Shown piece after piece: positions 8,648-18,090 of a stretch of DNA of 64,000 nucleotides. The stretch spans positions 145,753-209,752 of the forward strand of contig CAVONB010000005.1 of NCBI GenBank assembly GCA_963697205.1. Direction: 5' to 3'. Below the pieces are notes generated by a model. It saw only the letters and a program-made list of their open reading frames with translations. It had not been told where the DNA came from and searched no databases. Positions within the stretch are counted from its first letter, which is position 1. Each line of letters starts with the position of its first letter. Source of the DNA: CAVONB01 sp963697205. GTDB taxonomy: Bacteria > Pseudomonadota > Alphaproteobacteria > Rhizobiales > Hyphomicrobiaceae. The position numbers and the translations under genes were made by a program.

Positions 8648-10234
8648 TTGCCCCAGGACACGCCTCAGCCGGCCGCGAACGCGGTAGCGGACGCGGCGAA
8701 CGCCCAGGCAGAGGCACAGGCACAGGCCGGTTCGCCCGCCGGGCTGCTGGAGCGCTGGCGGCGCGGTCGCATCGGCTTGTCCGCCAAACTGCTGCTGTTG
8801 ACGCTGCTCTTCGTCATGCTGGCCGAGGTCCTGATCTTCGTCCCCTCCGTGGCGAACTTCCGCGTCACTTGGCTGGCTGATCGATTGCGCGCCGCACAGC
8901 TGGCTTCGCTAGCCGCCGAAGCCGGCGGCGGCAATGTCCCGGCAAGCTTGCGCGCCGAACTCCTGAAAACCGCCCAGGTCAAGGCCGTCTCGGTCAAGCG
9001 CGACGGCATGCGCCGTCTGGTGCTGCCCGCCAACCGCGACCTGTCGATCGATGCACACTACGAGCTTTCGATGGACATGCCCAACGGCAACCTTGGCGAC
9101 CTCTCCCATCGCCTGGGCCTCGTAAGCGACGCCATGTCCGTCTTCCTGTCCGGCGGCAACCGCATCCTGCGCGTCACCGGCCATTTGACGGGCTCGCGCA
9201 CCGACAACGTCGAGATCGTGTTGCCCGAGGCACCGTTGCGGACCGCCATGCTCAGCTACGGGCTGAACGTGCTGGGCCTGTCCATCGTCATCTCCTTCAT
9301 CACCGCCGCCTTGGTCTATTTCGCACTCAATCGTCTGCTGGTGCGCCCGATGATGCGCATCTCCGAGAACATGCTGAAATTCTCACGCAACCCTGAGGAT
9401 ACCAGCCGCATCATCGAGCCGACCGCGCGCCAGGACGAGATCGGCACCGCCGAGCGCGAGCTGGCCCATATGCAGGGCGAGCTCGCCCATCTCTTGTTGC
9501 AGAAGAACCGGCTGGCCCAGCTTGGCCTCGCCGTCAGCAAGATCAATCACGACCTGCGCAACATGCTCGCCAGCGCCCAGCTGATCTCCGACCGACTGAC
9601 GAGCCTGGAAGATCCCACGGTCCAGCGCTTCGCCCCCAAGCTGATCGCCTCACTCGATCGCGCCATCGCCTTCTGCAACGACACCTTGCGCTTCGGACGG
9701 GCCGAGGAGGCCAAGCCGCGCCGCGAGCTGTTCAGGCTGAAACCCCTGATCGACGAAATCGGCGATGCCCTCGCCCTCCCACGCGAGGATGCGATCGACT
9801 GGGTCGTCGACATCGAAGACACCCTGCGCATCGATGCCGATCGCGACCACCTCTTCCGCGTCTTGAGCAATCTCGTGCGAAACGCCGTCCAGGTCCTGGA
9901 GGCCCAGCCAGGCGCGGCCGATCAGTCGGCGGGCTCGCAACCGGGCGCCTTGGCCGCCCCCGCCGCGATGAGCCCCCGCGACACCATCCGCGTGGCGGCC
10001 CGCCGCGACGGCCGCACGGTCGCCATCGACATCGCCGACACAGGCCCCGGCGTGCCCGCCAAGGTCCGCCCACACCTCTTCCAGGCTTTCCAGAGCTCCG
10101 CGCGCAAGGGCGGGACGGGCCTCGGCCTCGCCATTGCCGCCGAGCTGATCGCCGCCCATGGCGGGCGGCTCACCTTGCGCGATGGCGCACGCGGCGCGGT
10201 CTTCCGCATCGAGATCCCCGACCGCAGCGCCTAG
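8648..10234 (+). CDS. Membrane sensor histidine kinase
   Basis: 528 residues from a TTG start at 8648. Domains in order: Ala/Gln-rich N-terminus, membrane segment about 44-66, periplasmic sensor about 67-200, second membrane segment about 203-228, HAMP linker ('LNRLLVRPMMRI'), and dimerisation/phosphoacceptor helix with His in 'KINHDLRNML' (about residue 301). The HATPase_c domain has N-box 'LVRNAVQV', G1 'DIADTGPGVP' and G2 'GGTGLGLAIA'. The phosphoacceptor motif 'NHDLRNML' is the variant common in alphaproteobacterial kinases. No partner response regulator is adjacent, so the kinase is an orphan here; stimulus and partner cannot be read from the sequence. Confidence 0.9.
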   Translation: MPQDTPQPAANAVADAANAQAEAQAQAGSPAGLLERWRRGRIGLSAKLLLLTLLFVMLAEVLIFVPSVANFRVTWLADRLRAAQLASLAAEAGGGNVPASLRAELLKTAQVKAVSVKRDGMRRLVLPANRDLSIDAHYELSMDMPNGNLGDLSHRLGLVSDAMSVFLSGGNRILRVTGHLTGSRTDNVEIVLPEAPLRTAMLSYGLNVLGLSIVISFITAALVYFALNRLLVRPMMRISENMLKFSRNPEDTSRIIEPTARQDEIGTAERELAHMQGELAHLLLQKNRLAQLGLAVSKINHDLRNMLASAQLISDRLTSLEDPTVQRFAPKLIASLDRAIAFCNDTLRFGRAEEAKPRRELFRLKPLIDEIGDALALPREDAIDWVVDIEDTLRIDADRDHLFRVLSNLVRNAVQVLEAQPGAADQSAGSQPGALAAPAAMSPRDTIRVAARRDGRTVAIDIADTGPGVPAKVRPHLFQAFQSSARKGGTGLGLAIAAELIAAHGGRLTLRDGARGAVFRIEIPDRSA

Positions 10235-10372
10235 CCGCGCCATTCCCCGCTGATCCCGCCTGCCAATCCAGTGCCAATCCCCTGGACAGGCTTGCCCGGC
10301 CTCACTATAAGACCCGAGCTTCGGCGCACCCATTCGGTCGCCGCGCACGTCGACCCCGCAGGTGCGACGTTT

Positions 10373-10448
<76 letters not shown>

Positions 10449-10611
10449 CGACCCCTCCGCATAGCTGATCATAACCTCTCAAAAATCCATAGGAATCAGG
10501 GTCATGCTGTCGCCATCCTGCGCACGGCGACGCATCGGACACCCTTGTTTCTCAGAAGATTGCGGGTAAGGATGCGGGTAACACGCGCTGAGCTACCAAG
10601 CGTTACCCACA

Positions 10612-11793
10612 ATGCAGCTTTCTGAGTTCGCCATCCGGAAGGCCAAGCCCCAAGCGAAGCCGTATCGCCTTAGCGACGGCGGTGGCTTGCACCTCCTCGT
10701 GCAGCCGAACGGCTCCCGCCTGTGGCAGATGCGGTATCGTTATAACGGCAAGGAGAATATTCTCTCCTTCGGGGCTTACCCGCTGGTGACTTTGGCCGAA
10801 GCGCGACGAAAGCGCGACGAGGCCAAGCGGCTGCTGATAGGGCGGATCGATCCGGCGGCCAAGAGGCGGCAGGATCAAGTTGCCGCTGAAGCGGCTGCCC
10901 GGCAAACATTTCAATTGATCGCCGACGAATACATCTTTCAATTGAATGAGAAGGGGGCGGCGGCGTCAACCATCGCCAAGACCACCTGGCTACTCAAGGA
11001 TCTGGCGGCTCCGCTCGCCGATCGACCAATTCATGAGATCACGCCAGCCGAGATCCTGGCATTGCTGCGGCGGGTGGAAAAGAGCGGACGCAGGGAGACG
11101 GCGCGACGTCTGCGTGGAACGATCGGCAGTGTCTTCAAGCTCGCGATCGTGACCCTGCGGGCTGACAGCGATCCGACTGTTCCCCTCCATGGCGCGCTCT
11201 TGCCCCCAAAGGTCGAGGGCCGTGCAGCGATCACCGATGAACAGGCTTTGGGCAAGTTCTTGCGAGCGATCGATGACTACGATGGATGGCCAACGATCAA
11301 GGCGGGGATGCAATTTTTGATGTTGACCTGCGTCCGACCGGGGGAGGTGCGCGGCGCTAGGCGGGACGAGTTCGATCTGTCCAAATCGGTCTGGCGCATT
11401 CCTGCGGAACGCATGAAGATGCGTCAGCCGCACGACGTGCCACTCTCCCGACAGGCTCTCACTGTGCTCAACGACGTGTGGCCATTGTCCGAAGACGGGG
11501 AGCTGGTGTTTCCGTCGGTGAGATCGGTTCTTCGACCGCTTTCAGACAACGCCTTCAATTCGGCGCTGCGGCGCATGGGCTACGCGAGGAACGAAGTCTC
11601 AGCGCACGGCTTCCGTGTGACGGCCAGCTCGATCCTGAACTCGCGCGGCTATGAGGCTGACGTCATCGAAGCTGTGCTGGCGCATCAGGATCGCAATTCG
11701 ATCCGTCGAACGTACAACCGGGCCACATACTGGGACCAGCGGGTCGTGCTGATGCAGGACTGGGCTGATCTACTTGATCAGCTGAAGGGATGA
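10612..11793 (+). CDS. Tyrosine-type integrase with DUF4102 arm-binding domain (P4 family)
   Basis: 393 residues. The N-terminal DUF4102 arm-binding domain ('YRLSDGGGLHLLVQPNGSRL') is followed by a core-binding domain and the catalytic domain. Catalytic residues visible: Arg242 in 'CVRPGEVRG', His332-x-x-Arg335 in 'AHGFRVTAS', His358 in 'LAHQDRN' and the nucleophile Tyr368 in 'RRTYNRATY'. The full set suggests an active enzyme. It begins about 160 bases past tRNA-Phe and points away from it, the standard layout of islands integrated at a tRNA 3' end. The matching right-hand attachment repeat was not recognised inside the window. Confidence 0.95.
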   Translation: MQLSEFAIRKAKPQAKPYRLSDGGGLHLLVQPNGSRLWQMRYRYNGKENILSFGAYPLVTLAEARRKRDEAKRLLIGRIDPAAKRRQDQVAAEAAARQTFQLIADEYIFQLNEKGAAASTIAKTTWLLKDLAAPLADRPIHEITPAEILALLRRVEKSGRRETARRLRGTIGSVFKLAIVTLRADSDPTVPLHGALLPPKVEGRAAITDEQALGKFLRAIDDYDGWPTIKAGMQFLMLTCVRPGEVRGARRDEFDLSKSVWRIPAERMKMRQPHDVPLSRQALTVLNDVWPLSEDGELVFPSVRSVLRPLSDNAFNSALRRMGYARNEVSAHGFRVTASSILNSRGYEADVIEAVLAHQDRNSIRRTYNRATYWDQRVVLMQDWADLLDQLKG

Positions 11794-11886
11794 CCGTGTC
11801 AAGTGCACGGTCGGTGTGAGCCTGAAGCAGAACTCGACAGCAAGTCATGAAGGGCCAACAAGTGACATCCAATACAGAGGGGCCGT

Positions 11887-12828
11887 CTAGAATGGCACGA
11901 TGAAATTCATCCACGCCTGCATCCAGATCATCACGCGTCGGATGACGTGACCGGTGGGCATGGACGAGGTGTAGATCGCGGCTTGACCGTAGCTGCCCGC
12001 CTTCAGGGTCTCAGCGACTTTTGTGTCATCAAGTTTGAGGCGGACCACGAAAGGGAAAGCGGAGAGCCGCGTGTTAGCGGCAGCGGAACCCGAGACCGCG
12101 ATCTGGCCTTGCGCGATGGCCGGCAGCACGGCTTCAACGCTAGCCGCGAAGACCTCGCCGGGCAACTGTTTGAAGGTGACGTCCGCCTTCTGCCCTGCTT
12201 TCACGTAGCGGACGTGAATCTGATGTATCTGCGCACCTACGAGCGTCTCAGAGGTATCGAAGAAAGGCATCGTCGCCGCCAGCGGGACCGTGGCCACCCG
12301 CGCACCGGGCCGTAGCGCAACGTTGGTGGCAAAGCCATCGGAGGGCGCGCGAACCGTCGTGCCCTCGAGCTGCCACTTCGCGTCAGTTAACTGTGCTCTC
12401 AGGTTCGCCGCATTGGCAATGGCCTCCTCGACGCGAAACCGGGAGCCGGCATCGCGCGCTTCCAGTTGTGTAAACTGCTGCTCCCTCAGTTCGGCGAGCT
12501 TCAGCTGAGCCGTCAGCTGATCCACCTTGGCTTGGTATTGTGTCGGGTCGATACGGAAAAGCACTTCGCCTTTCTTGACAGGCTCATTGGCGCGAATCGC
12601 AACCTCGACAACCTGCCCTGCCACGTTAGGGACGATGGCGACCGCACCGCGCACTACGACCGCGGGACCAGCAGGCGCCGCCCACTGCAGCGGCACGAAC
12701 AGGAACAGGAACAGCGCGATCATGAAAGCGATCGGCGAAAGCCGGACGTAGATGTTGCCAGGCAGCATCTTCAATTTTACGAGCCCGTAAACAACCGCCA
12801 CAAAACAAAGGGTGAGGAAGATGATCAT
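11887..12828 (-). CDS. HlyD/EmrA-type membrane fusion protein (YiaV-like)
   Basis: 313 residues. Two N-terminal hydrophobic segments (about 1-20 and 30-48) precede a periplasmic adaptor: biotinyl-lipoyl half 'IVPNVAGQVVEVAIRANEPV', a coiled-coil hairpin (about 95-150), the second lipoyl half 'TTVRAPSDGFATNVALRPG' and a beta-barrel domain. Such adaptors link inner-membrane transporters to the outer membrane. The start overlaps the end of the DUF3302 gene by 4 bases, the same pairing as E. coli yiaW-yiaV. No inner-membrane pump is adjacent, as is usual for this two-gene type. The exported substrate is unknown. Confidence 0.88.
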   Translation of the reverse strand: MIIFLTLCFVAVVYGLVKLKMLPGNIYVRLSPIAFMIALFLFLFVPLQWAAPAGPAVVVRGAVAIVPNVAGQVVEVAIRANEPVKKGEVLFRIDPTQYQAKVDQLTAQLKLAELREQQFTQLEARDAGSRFRVEEAIANAANLRAQLTDAKWQLEGTTVRAPSDGFATNVALRPGARVATVPLAATMPFFDTSETLVGAQIHQIHVRYVKAGQKADVTFKQLPGEVFAASVEAVLPAIAQGQIAVSGSAAANTRLSAFPFVVRLKLDDTKVAETLKAGSYGQAAIYTSSMPTGHVIRRVMIWMQAWMNFIVPF

Positions 12829-13082
12829 GGGCTGGCTCCGATCCGCTCATCGGTTGCTTTTACTCGTGTCATGCCGGTCGGCGAGTAGTACGCCCAGACC
12901 ATGGCGAGCGGCCAAAGTGGAATGGGGAGTAGGAGGCTGCACCAGCCGGCCACGGCAACAGCCTCGGCCTGGGCATGAGCGCGGCCGCGCGCGATCTGGC
13001 CCGGCAATCGCGCCAACAGGAAAATTGCAGCGAGTGCGGTTGCCAGAAGCACGAGCAGGATAACAAAGGCGAAGTACTTCAT
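12825..13082 (-). CDS. DUF3302 small inner-membrane protein (YiaW-like)
   Basis: 85 residues from the ATG at 13082; a longer frame exists but starts poorly. Two hydrophobic segments ('FAFVILLVLLATALAAIFLL' and 'GWCSLLLPIPLWPLAMVWAY') mark a small inner-membrane protein. DUF3302 proteins are found coupled to HlyD-type adaptors, and here the last four bases overlap the adaptor start. It probably forms or stabilises the membrane partner of that adaptor; its function is not established. Confidence 0.82.
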   Translation of the reverse strand: MKYFAFVILLVLLATALAAIFLLARLPGQIARGRAHAQAEAVAVAGWCSLLLPIPLWPLAMVWAYYSPTGMTRVKATDERIGASP

Positions 13083-13203
13083 AGCACATCTCGCAAGATC
13101 GATCGCCGGCACGCTTCAGACCAATGGGCCGACCCAAGAGCGCAACAGGACGGGGAGTTCATCAGTTCGACTGTTCGAACGCCGGAAACGTCCAACTGCC
13201 GTT

Positions 13204-13437
13204 CTATATTTCCGCGCAGTCATTGGCTTCAAGATAGCGGTCCACGTTGTAGACAGTGATCGACCAGAACGCGACGATGGGCACGTCCTTTAACGTGGCC
13301 CTGTAAGGCGTCATGCCGTCATTGGCCGCAGCGCTGTCCATCAAATACATCGCCGCGCTCTGTTGGTGAGCTCCCATTTGCTGGTCCAATCTCATATGCC
13401 ACACCTGACGGATGAGTCCGGTGTCCGCGCAAATCAT
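13204..13437 (-). pseudogene. Fragment of a DUF1254/DUF1214-type protein
   Basis: A 77-residue frame whose C-terminal half ('VPIVAFWSITVYNVDRYLEAND') matches the DUF1214 core pattern, in which 'FWS-T-Y' is diagnostic; compare 'NSFWSMTMYE' in the intact gene at 13498-14910. It lacks the N-terminal DUF1254 part and most of the DUF1214 barrel. It is best read as a remnant of a second copy, possibly from a duplication that decayed. No ribosome-binding site is obvious. Confidence 0.6.
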
Positions 13438-13497
13438 TCAATTCGCGGGGCATGAGACGCGATCACATCTGACTATATGACCGAGCTAACTTACGTC

Positions 13498-14910
13498 CTA
13501 TGTCGACGCAGTCATCGGTGGCTGCTTCCACTTGCCCTCAAGCGCCTCGGGCTTCGGCCAGTACAGGCGCAAGATAACCGTGAACGGCCCCTTTGGTGCA
13601 GGCAGCCAGTTGGCTTCTTTATCAGCACCTGGCGATCCGTTCTGGATGTAGAAGGTGTAGCCGCCGTCAGCGTCCTTTTTAAGCTGTGGCAGCATGGGCT
13701 TGTTGAGCAGATAGCGATTGAGCGGATTGGCAACGAGCAGACTCGATGGCAATTCATACATCGTCATCGACCAGAACGAGTTGGCAGGCGGTAACTGGCC
13801 CGGCGCAAAGCGCAAGGTATAGCGTTTGGCCCCATCCAGCTTCTGACCGTCGGAACCGACGGCATAAAAAGGATACATCGCTTCTTGCTTCGAATTGCCA
13901 TAGATGCCAAGCACGGCTCCCGCCATCCGATAGAGATAATTATTCTTCAGATAAGCTCGCGTACCGAAAAGGTCGCCGGAGGTAACCTTCCCGGTATCAA
14001 CTTTCTCCTTCTGAAGCTTCGCCAAGTCAGCCCATGCATCGGCCATACCTTGCTCGATGGCAGCCTTGACTTCGGGAGAGAGCTTGCTCGCATCCAAGGT
14101 CCTGCCAGCGCCGACACCAATCCTGCCGATGCGTTCCATGAGTGACTTTTCGGTCCGATGCGTTGGGCAGAACTTCAGGACGAAACTCAGAATGTTGAAG
14201 AACTCCAGCGACGTCTTCTGCGCTTCGGGCGCAAGCGGCGTTGCGAACTCGATTGCTGGCGGGGCCTTGGGAGCAGATTGACCAAGAAACGCGGAGAGCG
14301 GTTGCGCCTTGTAGCCCGCTTGAATCTTCTTGACGTTCTCAATGTCAGCCGGATTGAAAAGCTGCGTGCGGTAGATGGCGAGTGTCAGCTCGGTTTCCGA
14401 ACGGATGACCTTTGTCACACCCTTCGGCTTCACACCCTTCCAGCCAGGCCCGGCGATCAGAAAATTGCCACCGCCATTGCCGGTTGCGCGGCTGCCCACG
14501 TAGTCGAAGTTGAAGGTGTAGAGATCGACGAGCTGAATGCTGAAATAGCGCTCCTTCTCGATCGGCGGCACGGTGAGCACAAATGGTTCGGCACGCAAGT
14601 CCAAGCCGATAAAGGAGTACGGCGTATCGGAGTTTGGCGTCTGGACTGCCTTATCGTCCGGCGTGTAGACGCGCGCTGTGTTGAACAGCTGGTTCCAAGG
14701 GCACTTGTATTCAGGATTTTTTTTATTAACAAAGTAGGCATGCTGGATGCGATAGCCGTCTACCAACGGGTACCCGTACGTGTACGCCTCTTTAGCGATG
14801 GCACGGGCCCGCGCCGGTGTAATGCTCGTTTGAGCACTGGCTGCGGTAACCCCCAACGAAGGAACGGCAGCCAAGCCAACTGTGAACTCTCGGCGCGTGA
14901 TGGCTTTCAT
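13498..14910 (-). CDS. DUF1254/DUF1214 domain protein, Tat-exported
   Basis: 470 residues. The N-terminus carries a twin-arginine signal ('ITRREFTVGLAAV ... ASAQ'), implying export of a folded protein. DUF1254 follows (about 35-170, with 'AYTYGYPLVDGYR' and 'QTPNSDTPYSFIGLDL'), then DUF1214 (about 330-460, with 'NSFWSMTMYELPSSLLVANP' and 'VILRLYWPKPEAL'). The length is normal for the family. Reaction unknown; these proteins are often multi-copy in soil alphaproteobacteria and environmental genomes. A decayed partial copy lies just downstream. The ~190 bases between this gene and the convergent-oriented neighbour at 15105 show no gene. Confidence 0.88.
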   Translation of the reverse strand: MKAITRREFTVGLAAVPSLGVTAASAQTSITPARARAIAKEAYTYGYPLVDGYRIQHAYFVNKKNPEYKCPWNQLFNTARVYTPDDKAVQTPNSDTPYSFIGLDLRAEPFVLTVPPIEKERYFSIQLVDLYTFNFDYVGSRATGNGGGNFLIAGPGWKGVKPKGVTKVIRSETELTLAIYRTQLFNPADIENVKKIQAGYKAQPLSAFLGQSAPKAPPAIEFATPLAPEAQKTSLEFFNILSFVLKFCPTHRTEKSLMERIGRIGVGAGRTLDASKLSPEVKAAIEQGMADAWADLAKLQKEKVDTGKVTSGDLFGTRAYLKNNYLYRMAGAVLGIYGNSKQEAMYPFYAVGSDGQKLDGAKRYTLRFAPGQLPPANSFWSMTMYELPSSLLVANPLNRYLLNKPMLPQLKKDADGGYTFYIQNGSPGADKEANWLPAPKGPFTVILRLYWPKPEALEGKWKQPPMTAST

Positions 14911-15104
14911 AGATTAGTCCTCAATTGGTGTCTTCCACTCGCTAGTTCGCCACGCAGCCTCTTGCCTCTTGAGGCAACAATCCCGTGCAGCGCCATCTTG
15001 TTCAGCACCTGTCAGGTGAGAGGAGCCGTGAACATTAGCCTCTCCCACTGTGATTTTCCGCTGTCGCATCCACAATCTGAACGGTCGGCCGTCTTCGTGG
15101 AGTC

Positions 15105-15431
15105 TCAGTATACTTTCACAACCACGTAGCGGCCGCCATACGGCTGATAGTAAACGCCTCCGCAATGGGACAGTGCGGCACCGTTCACGACCACGGTGGA
15201 GCATCCCCGCGGAAGTGCAGCCACATAGACAGATGTGCGGGCGACGGTACGTCGCGTCGTGCGGCGAGCGACACCCGCGACGCTTCCAGGTGTGGCCGGT
15301 CGCCCGATCCTTGCCTCGGCGGCCGAAATCAGGGGGGCTTCAACGTTCAGCACCGCACCGCCATTCAAGATCAGTCCACTAGCGAGGGCGAGCGCTCCCA
15401 GAGCACACTTGAAGATTGGCAATGCTCTCAT
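15105..15431 (-). CDS. Small secreted protein of unknown function
   Basis: 108 residues with a signal peptide (hydrophobic run about 8-24). The mature part has a basic 'RRTTRRTVARTSVYVAALP' segment and an aromatic, Cys-containing tail ('GCSTVVVNGAALSHCGGVYY', then 'YGGRYVVVKVY'). The two cysteines could form a disulfide. The start overlaps the end of the upstream DUF2092 gene by 4 bases, so both are translated from one message. DUF2092 proteins are often paired with such small Tyr/Gly-rich secreted proteins, pointing to a joint periplasmic or surface role. Function unknown. Confidence 0.78.
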   Translation of the reverse strand: MRALPIFKCALGALALASGLILNGGAVLNVEAPLISAAEARIGRPATPGSVAGVARRTTRRTVARTSVYVAALPRGCSTVVVNGAALSHCGGVYYQPYGGRYVVVKVY

Positions 15432-16225
15432 CTCACGACCTCGATGTCACCAGACTGGTTGACAGAAATTTCGTCGACTTTGCGGGCCCCATCGGGCGGC
15501 GTGAACACGAAGGTTTTCGCTTCAATCGTGGGGCTCGTATCCCAGCCACTCAAGCGCAGGGAGAACTGCGGCGCCGCAGTCATCCATTTGCTCGTGATGA
15601 CATACTTGAGCGGCAGCGGCTTATCGCCTGTCTGAACCCAGAGCTGCCAATCGATGTCCTTGGCGCGGTAGGCGAGGTGGTGGGCTTTCGTCCCATTGAC
15701 CATCACGACACCAATATACCTCGCACTCTGGACCTCCAGATTGAGTCCCGGATAAACATCCCCATAGAGGAGATCAGCGCCGGCAAAGTGAAAACCCGTG
15801 ACATCGCGAGCCGCATCGAGCGCGTCATCGATGCTGCCTGGCACAGCATACTGCGCGTAGAGCTTGTACGACCTGTCATGGATCGTCAGGCTCTTGCCGT
15901 CATAGGTGAACTCAGCGTCGATTACGCCACCGCGACGCGTTGCGTTGAGCTTGCCCGGCCGCTCCAGTGCAACAGCGCCAGAACTGCTGAACTGCAATTT
16001 TTCGCCCTCATGCGTCAACACTTCGAGATCGGAATCGAAGTTGACGGTGAAGCTCTTCAGTCCCTTGAGGTGCGCGGCCATGCTGCGCAGCACCTCGTCC
16101 GCGTCGGCATCCACCGCCGCGGAGCTTTTGGCGGTCTGCGCTGATGCTGGCATTCCGGCGCCCAGCCCTGCCATCATGGCCGCGAGGAACGCTGCTACGA
16201 GCTTTGACGTCGCCGACGTATACAT
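15428..16225 (-). CDS. DUF2092 domain-containing periplasmic protein
   Basis: 265 residues from the ATG at 16225, which has 'AAGGTGG' a few bases upstream; a longer frame to 16423 lacks coding character. A signal peptide ends near 'GMPASAQTAKS'. The DUF2092 fold resembles the lipoprotein carriers LolA/LppX: 'MAAHLKGLKSFTVNFDSDLEV', 'KLNATRRGGVIDAEFTYDGK', 'YRAKDIDWQLWVQTGDKPLP' and 'FVFTPPDGARKVDEI'. The likely role is binding a hydrophobic ligand in the periplasm, by fold analogy only. It is the first gene of a two-gene unit with the small secreted protein downstream. A divergent paralogue is encoded at 41288-42022. Confidence 0.85.
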   Translation of the reverse strand: MYTSATSKLVAAFLAAMMAGLGAGMPASAQTAKSSAAVDADADEVLRSMAAHLKGLKSFTVNFDSDLEVLTHEGEKLQFSSSGAVALERPGKLNATRRGGVIDAEFTYDGKSLTIHDRSYKLYAQYAVPGSIDDALDAARDVTGFHFAGADLLYGDVYPGLNLEVQSARYIGVVMVNGTKAHHLAYRAKDIDWQLWVQTGDKPLPLKYVITSKWMTAAPQFSLRLSGWDTSPTIEAKTFVFTPPDGARKVDEISVNQSGDIEVVR

Positions 16226-16685
16226 CAGGTCCACCTTTCTCATCGGATGCGCAAATGCGACGATGCCCCCGATATTATTCCGCGGGCGTCCATTGCGATC
16301 CCGTCTGCCGTTCGTGAGCCCCCGCGTGGCCTGTCGGGTCAAGCGCCGCTCCACTTCCAAGAAGTCGCTTCCGCCGCTTGCGTCGTTCGCCGAGATAGCT
16401 TCGCGTGCCCGATTAAGCCACATGCCTTCGCCAAGAAGGGCATCTCAATCAGCAGAAGGTTGATGATCGGCCGGGCGCGCTACCGAAAACGAAGCCCTGC
16501 AGCGACGCCGCTGGTCGTCCTTCTCCCCAAGACGAAACACGCCCATCACTGCATCATAGCCGATCAGGGCAGGCTATGCAGTTTCCGACACGGCAGAGAA
16601 AATCAGGGCTACCGTTGGCGGCTGAAGGCGGCATATCGTGGGGTTGCTTGACGACCTCACTTCTCCACCGAAGGAGCGATATGCC
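16226..16685. other. Non-coding stretch between DUF2092 and an IS256 remnant
   Basis: About 460 bases without a convincing gene. It should contain the promoter of the DUF2092 unit and the left end of the IS256-type element. A short inverted repeat, 'GGCATATCG' (16630-16638) and 'CGATATGCC' (16677-16685), flanks the transposase start and could be a leader hairpin that damps its translation. The element's terminal inverted repeats could not be identified by eye. Confidence 0.4.
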
Positions 16686-17961
16686 GTGTCGAACGATAAC
16701 GTGACCAAGCTGATTCAGCCAGGAGCCTTCGAGGATCCGCTCACAGAAGTCCTGCGCAATGGCGCCCGCGCTCTGCTCGCGCAGGCGGTCGAGGCTGAGG
16801 TGGCCGAGTTCCTCGGCAAGCATGCCGACCTCAAGACCGGCGATGGGCGTCAGCGGGTTGTCCGCCATGGTCATCTGCCAGAGCGCGACGTGATGACCGG
16901 CATCGGTCCCGTCGCCGTGAGCCAGCCGCGCGTTCGCGACCGTGGAGCCTCCGCGGACGATGCAGGACGCATCCGCTTCACGCCGACGATCCTTCCACCT
17001 TACGCACGCCGCTCGCGGAGCCTGGAGGTTCTGATCCCCATCCTCTACCTGAAGGGCATCTCCACGGGCGACTTCGCCGAGGCCTTGGCGGCTCTGCTGG
17101 GCACGGACGCCCCGGGGCTTTCGGCCTCGACCATTGCGCGTCTGAAGGAGGTCTGGCACGACGAGCACTGGAGCTGGCAACGGCGTGATCTTTCGGCAAG
17201 CCGTTACGTTTACGTCTGGGCCGACGGCATCTACTTCTCAGGCACGGCTCGACCATGACAAGCAATGCATCGTGGTGATCATCGGCGCCGATGAACTGAG
17301 GGCAAGAAGAGCTGATCGGCGATCACCGACGGCTACCGGGAGAGCGCCCAGTCCTGGCGCGAAGTGCTGCTCGATCTCAAGCGCCGCGGCTTCGCGATTG
17401 CGCCCGAGTTGGCCACCGGCGACGGCGCGCTCGGCTTCTGGAAGGCGCTGCGAGAGTCTGGACGACGCGCGAGCAGCGCTGTTGGGTGCACAAGACCGCC
17501 AACGTGCTCAACAAGCTGCCGAAGAGCCTTCAGGGCAAGGCCAAACGGCCACTTCAGGACATCTGGATGGCCGAGACCAGGCAAGACGCGGAGAAGGCCT
17601 TCGATTTCTTCTTCGAGGCCTAGGCGCCGAAGTACGACAAGGCGGTGGCCTGCCTGGCCAAGGACCGCGACGTTCTGCTCGCCTTCTATGACTTCCCGGC
17701 CGAACACTGGAAGCACATTCGCACCACCAACCCCATTGAAAGCACCTTTGCGACCGTGCGCCTCAGGACCACCAAAACCAAGGGCTGCCTGCCGCATGAA
17801 CGGCGTTCACCATGGTCTTCAAGCTGGTCGACGCTGCACAGAAAAGCTGGCGCCGCCTCGACGGACACAACCAGTTGCCCAAGGTCGTGCTGGGTGCGAA
17901 GTTCAAGGACGGGCTGGAGGTCGCCCAAGCCGCCGACCGTCAGCCCCAAGCCGCCGCCTGA
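16686..17961 (+). mobile_element. IS256-family transposase, decayed
   Basis: The N-terminal third is intact from a GTG at 16686: 'NDNVTKLIQPGAFEDPLTEV', 'LLAQAVEAEVAEFLGKHADL', 'YLKGISTGDFAEALAALLG' and 'YVYVWADGIYF', all IS256/mutator features. The frame then breaks near 17237, 17312-17325 and 17460, meets an in-frame TAG at 17622, and breaks again near 17800. Conserved pieces continue in other frames ('ALLAFYDFPAEHWKH'-like text, 'TTNPIESTFATVR', 'WRRLDGHNQLPKVVLGAKF') up to a stop at 17959-17961. Breaks go in both directions and there is a nonsense codon, so this copy looks genuinely dead. The remnant ends within about 130 bases of the beta-barrel gene that faces it. Confidence 0.85.
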
Positions 17962-18090
17962 ACCCTCAGGCCGTCTGGGAGAGCCACTCCCGACGCGGCG
18001 CAAAGCGCACACGAAGAAGCACCGATACCCGGCGGGCATCGGTGCACAGAACTGTTGGTCATTGCATTTTGGGTGACTACGCCTGCAGAA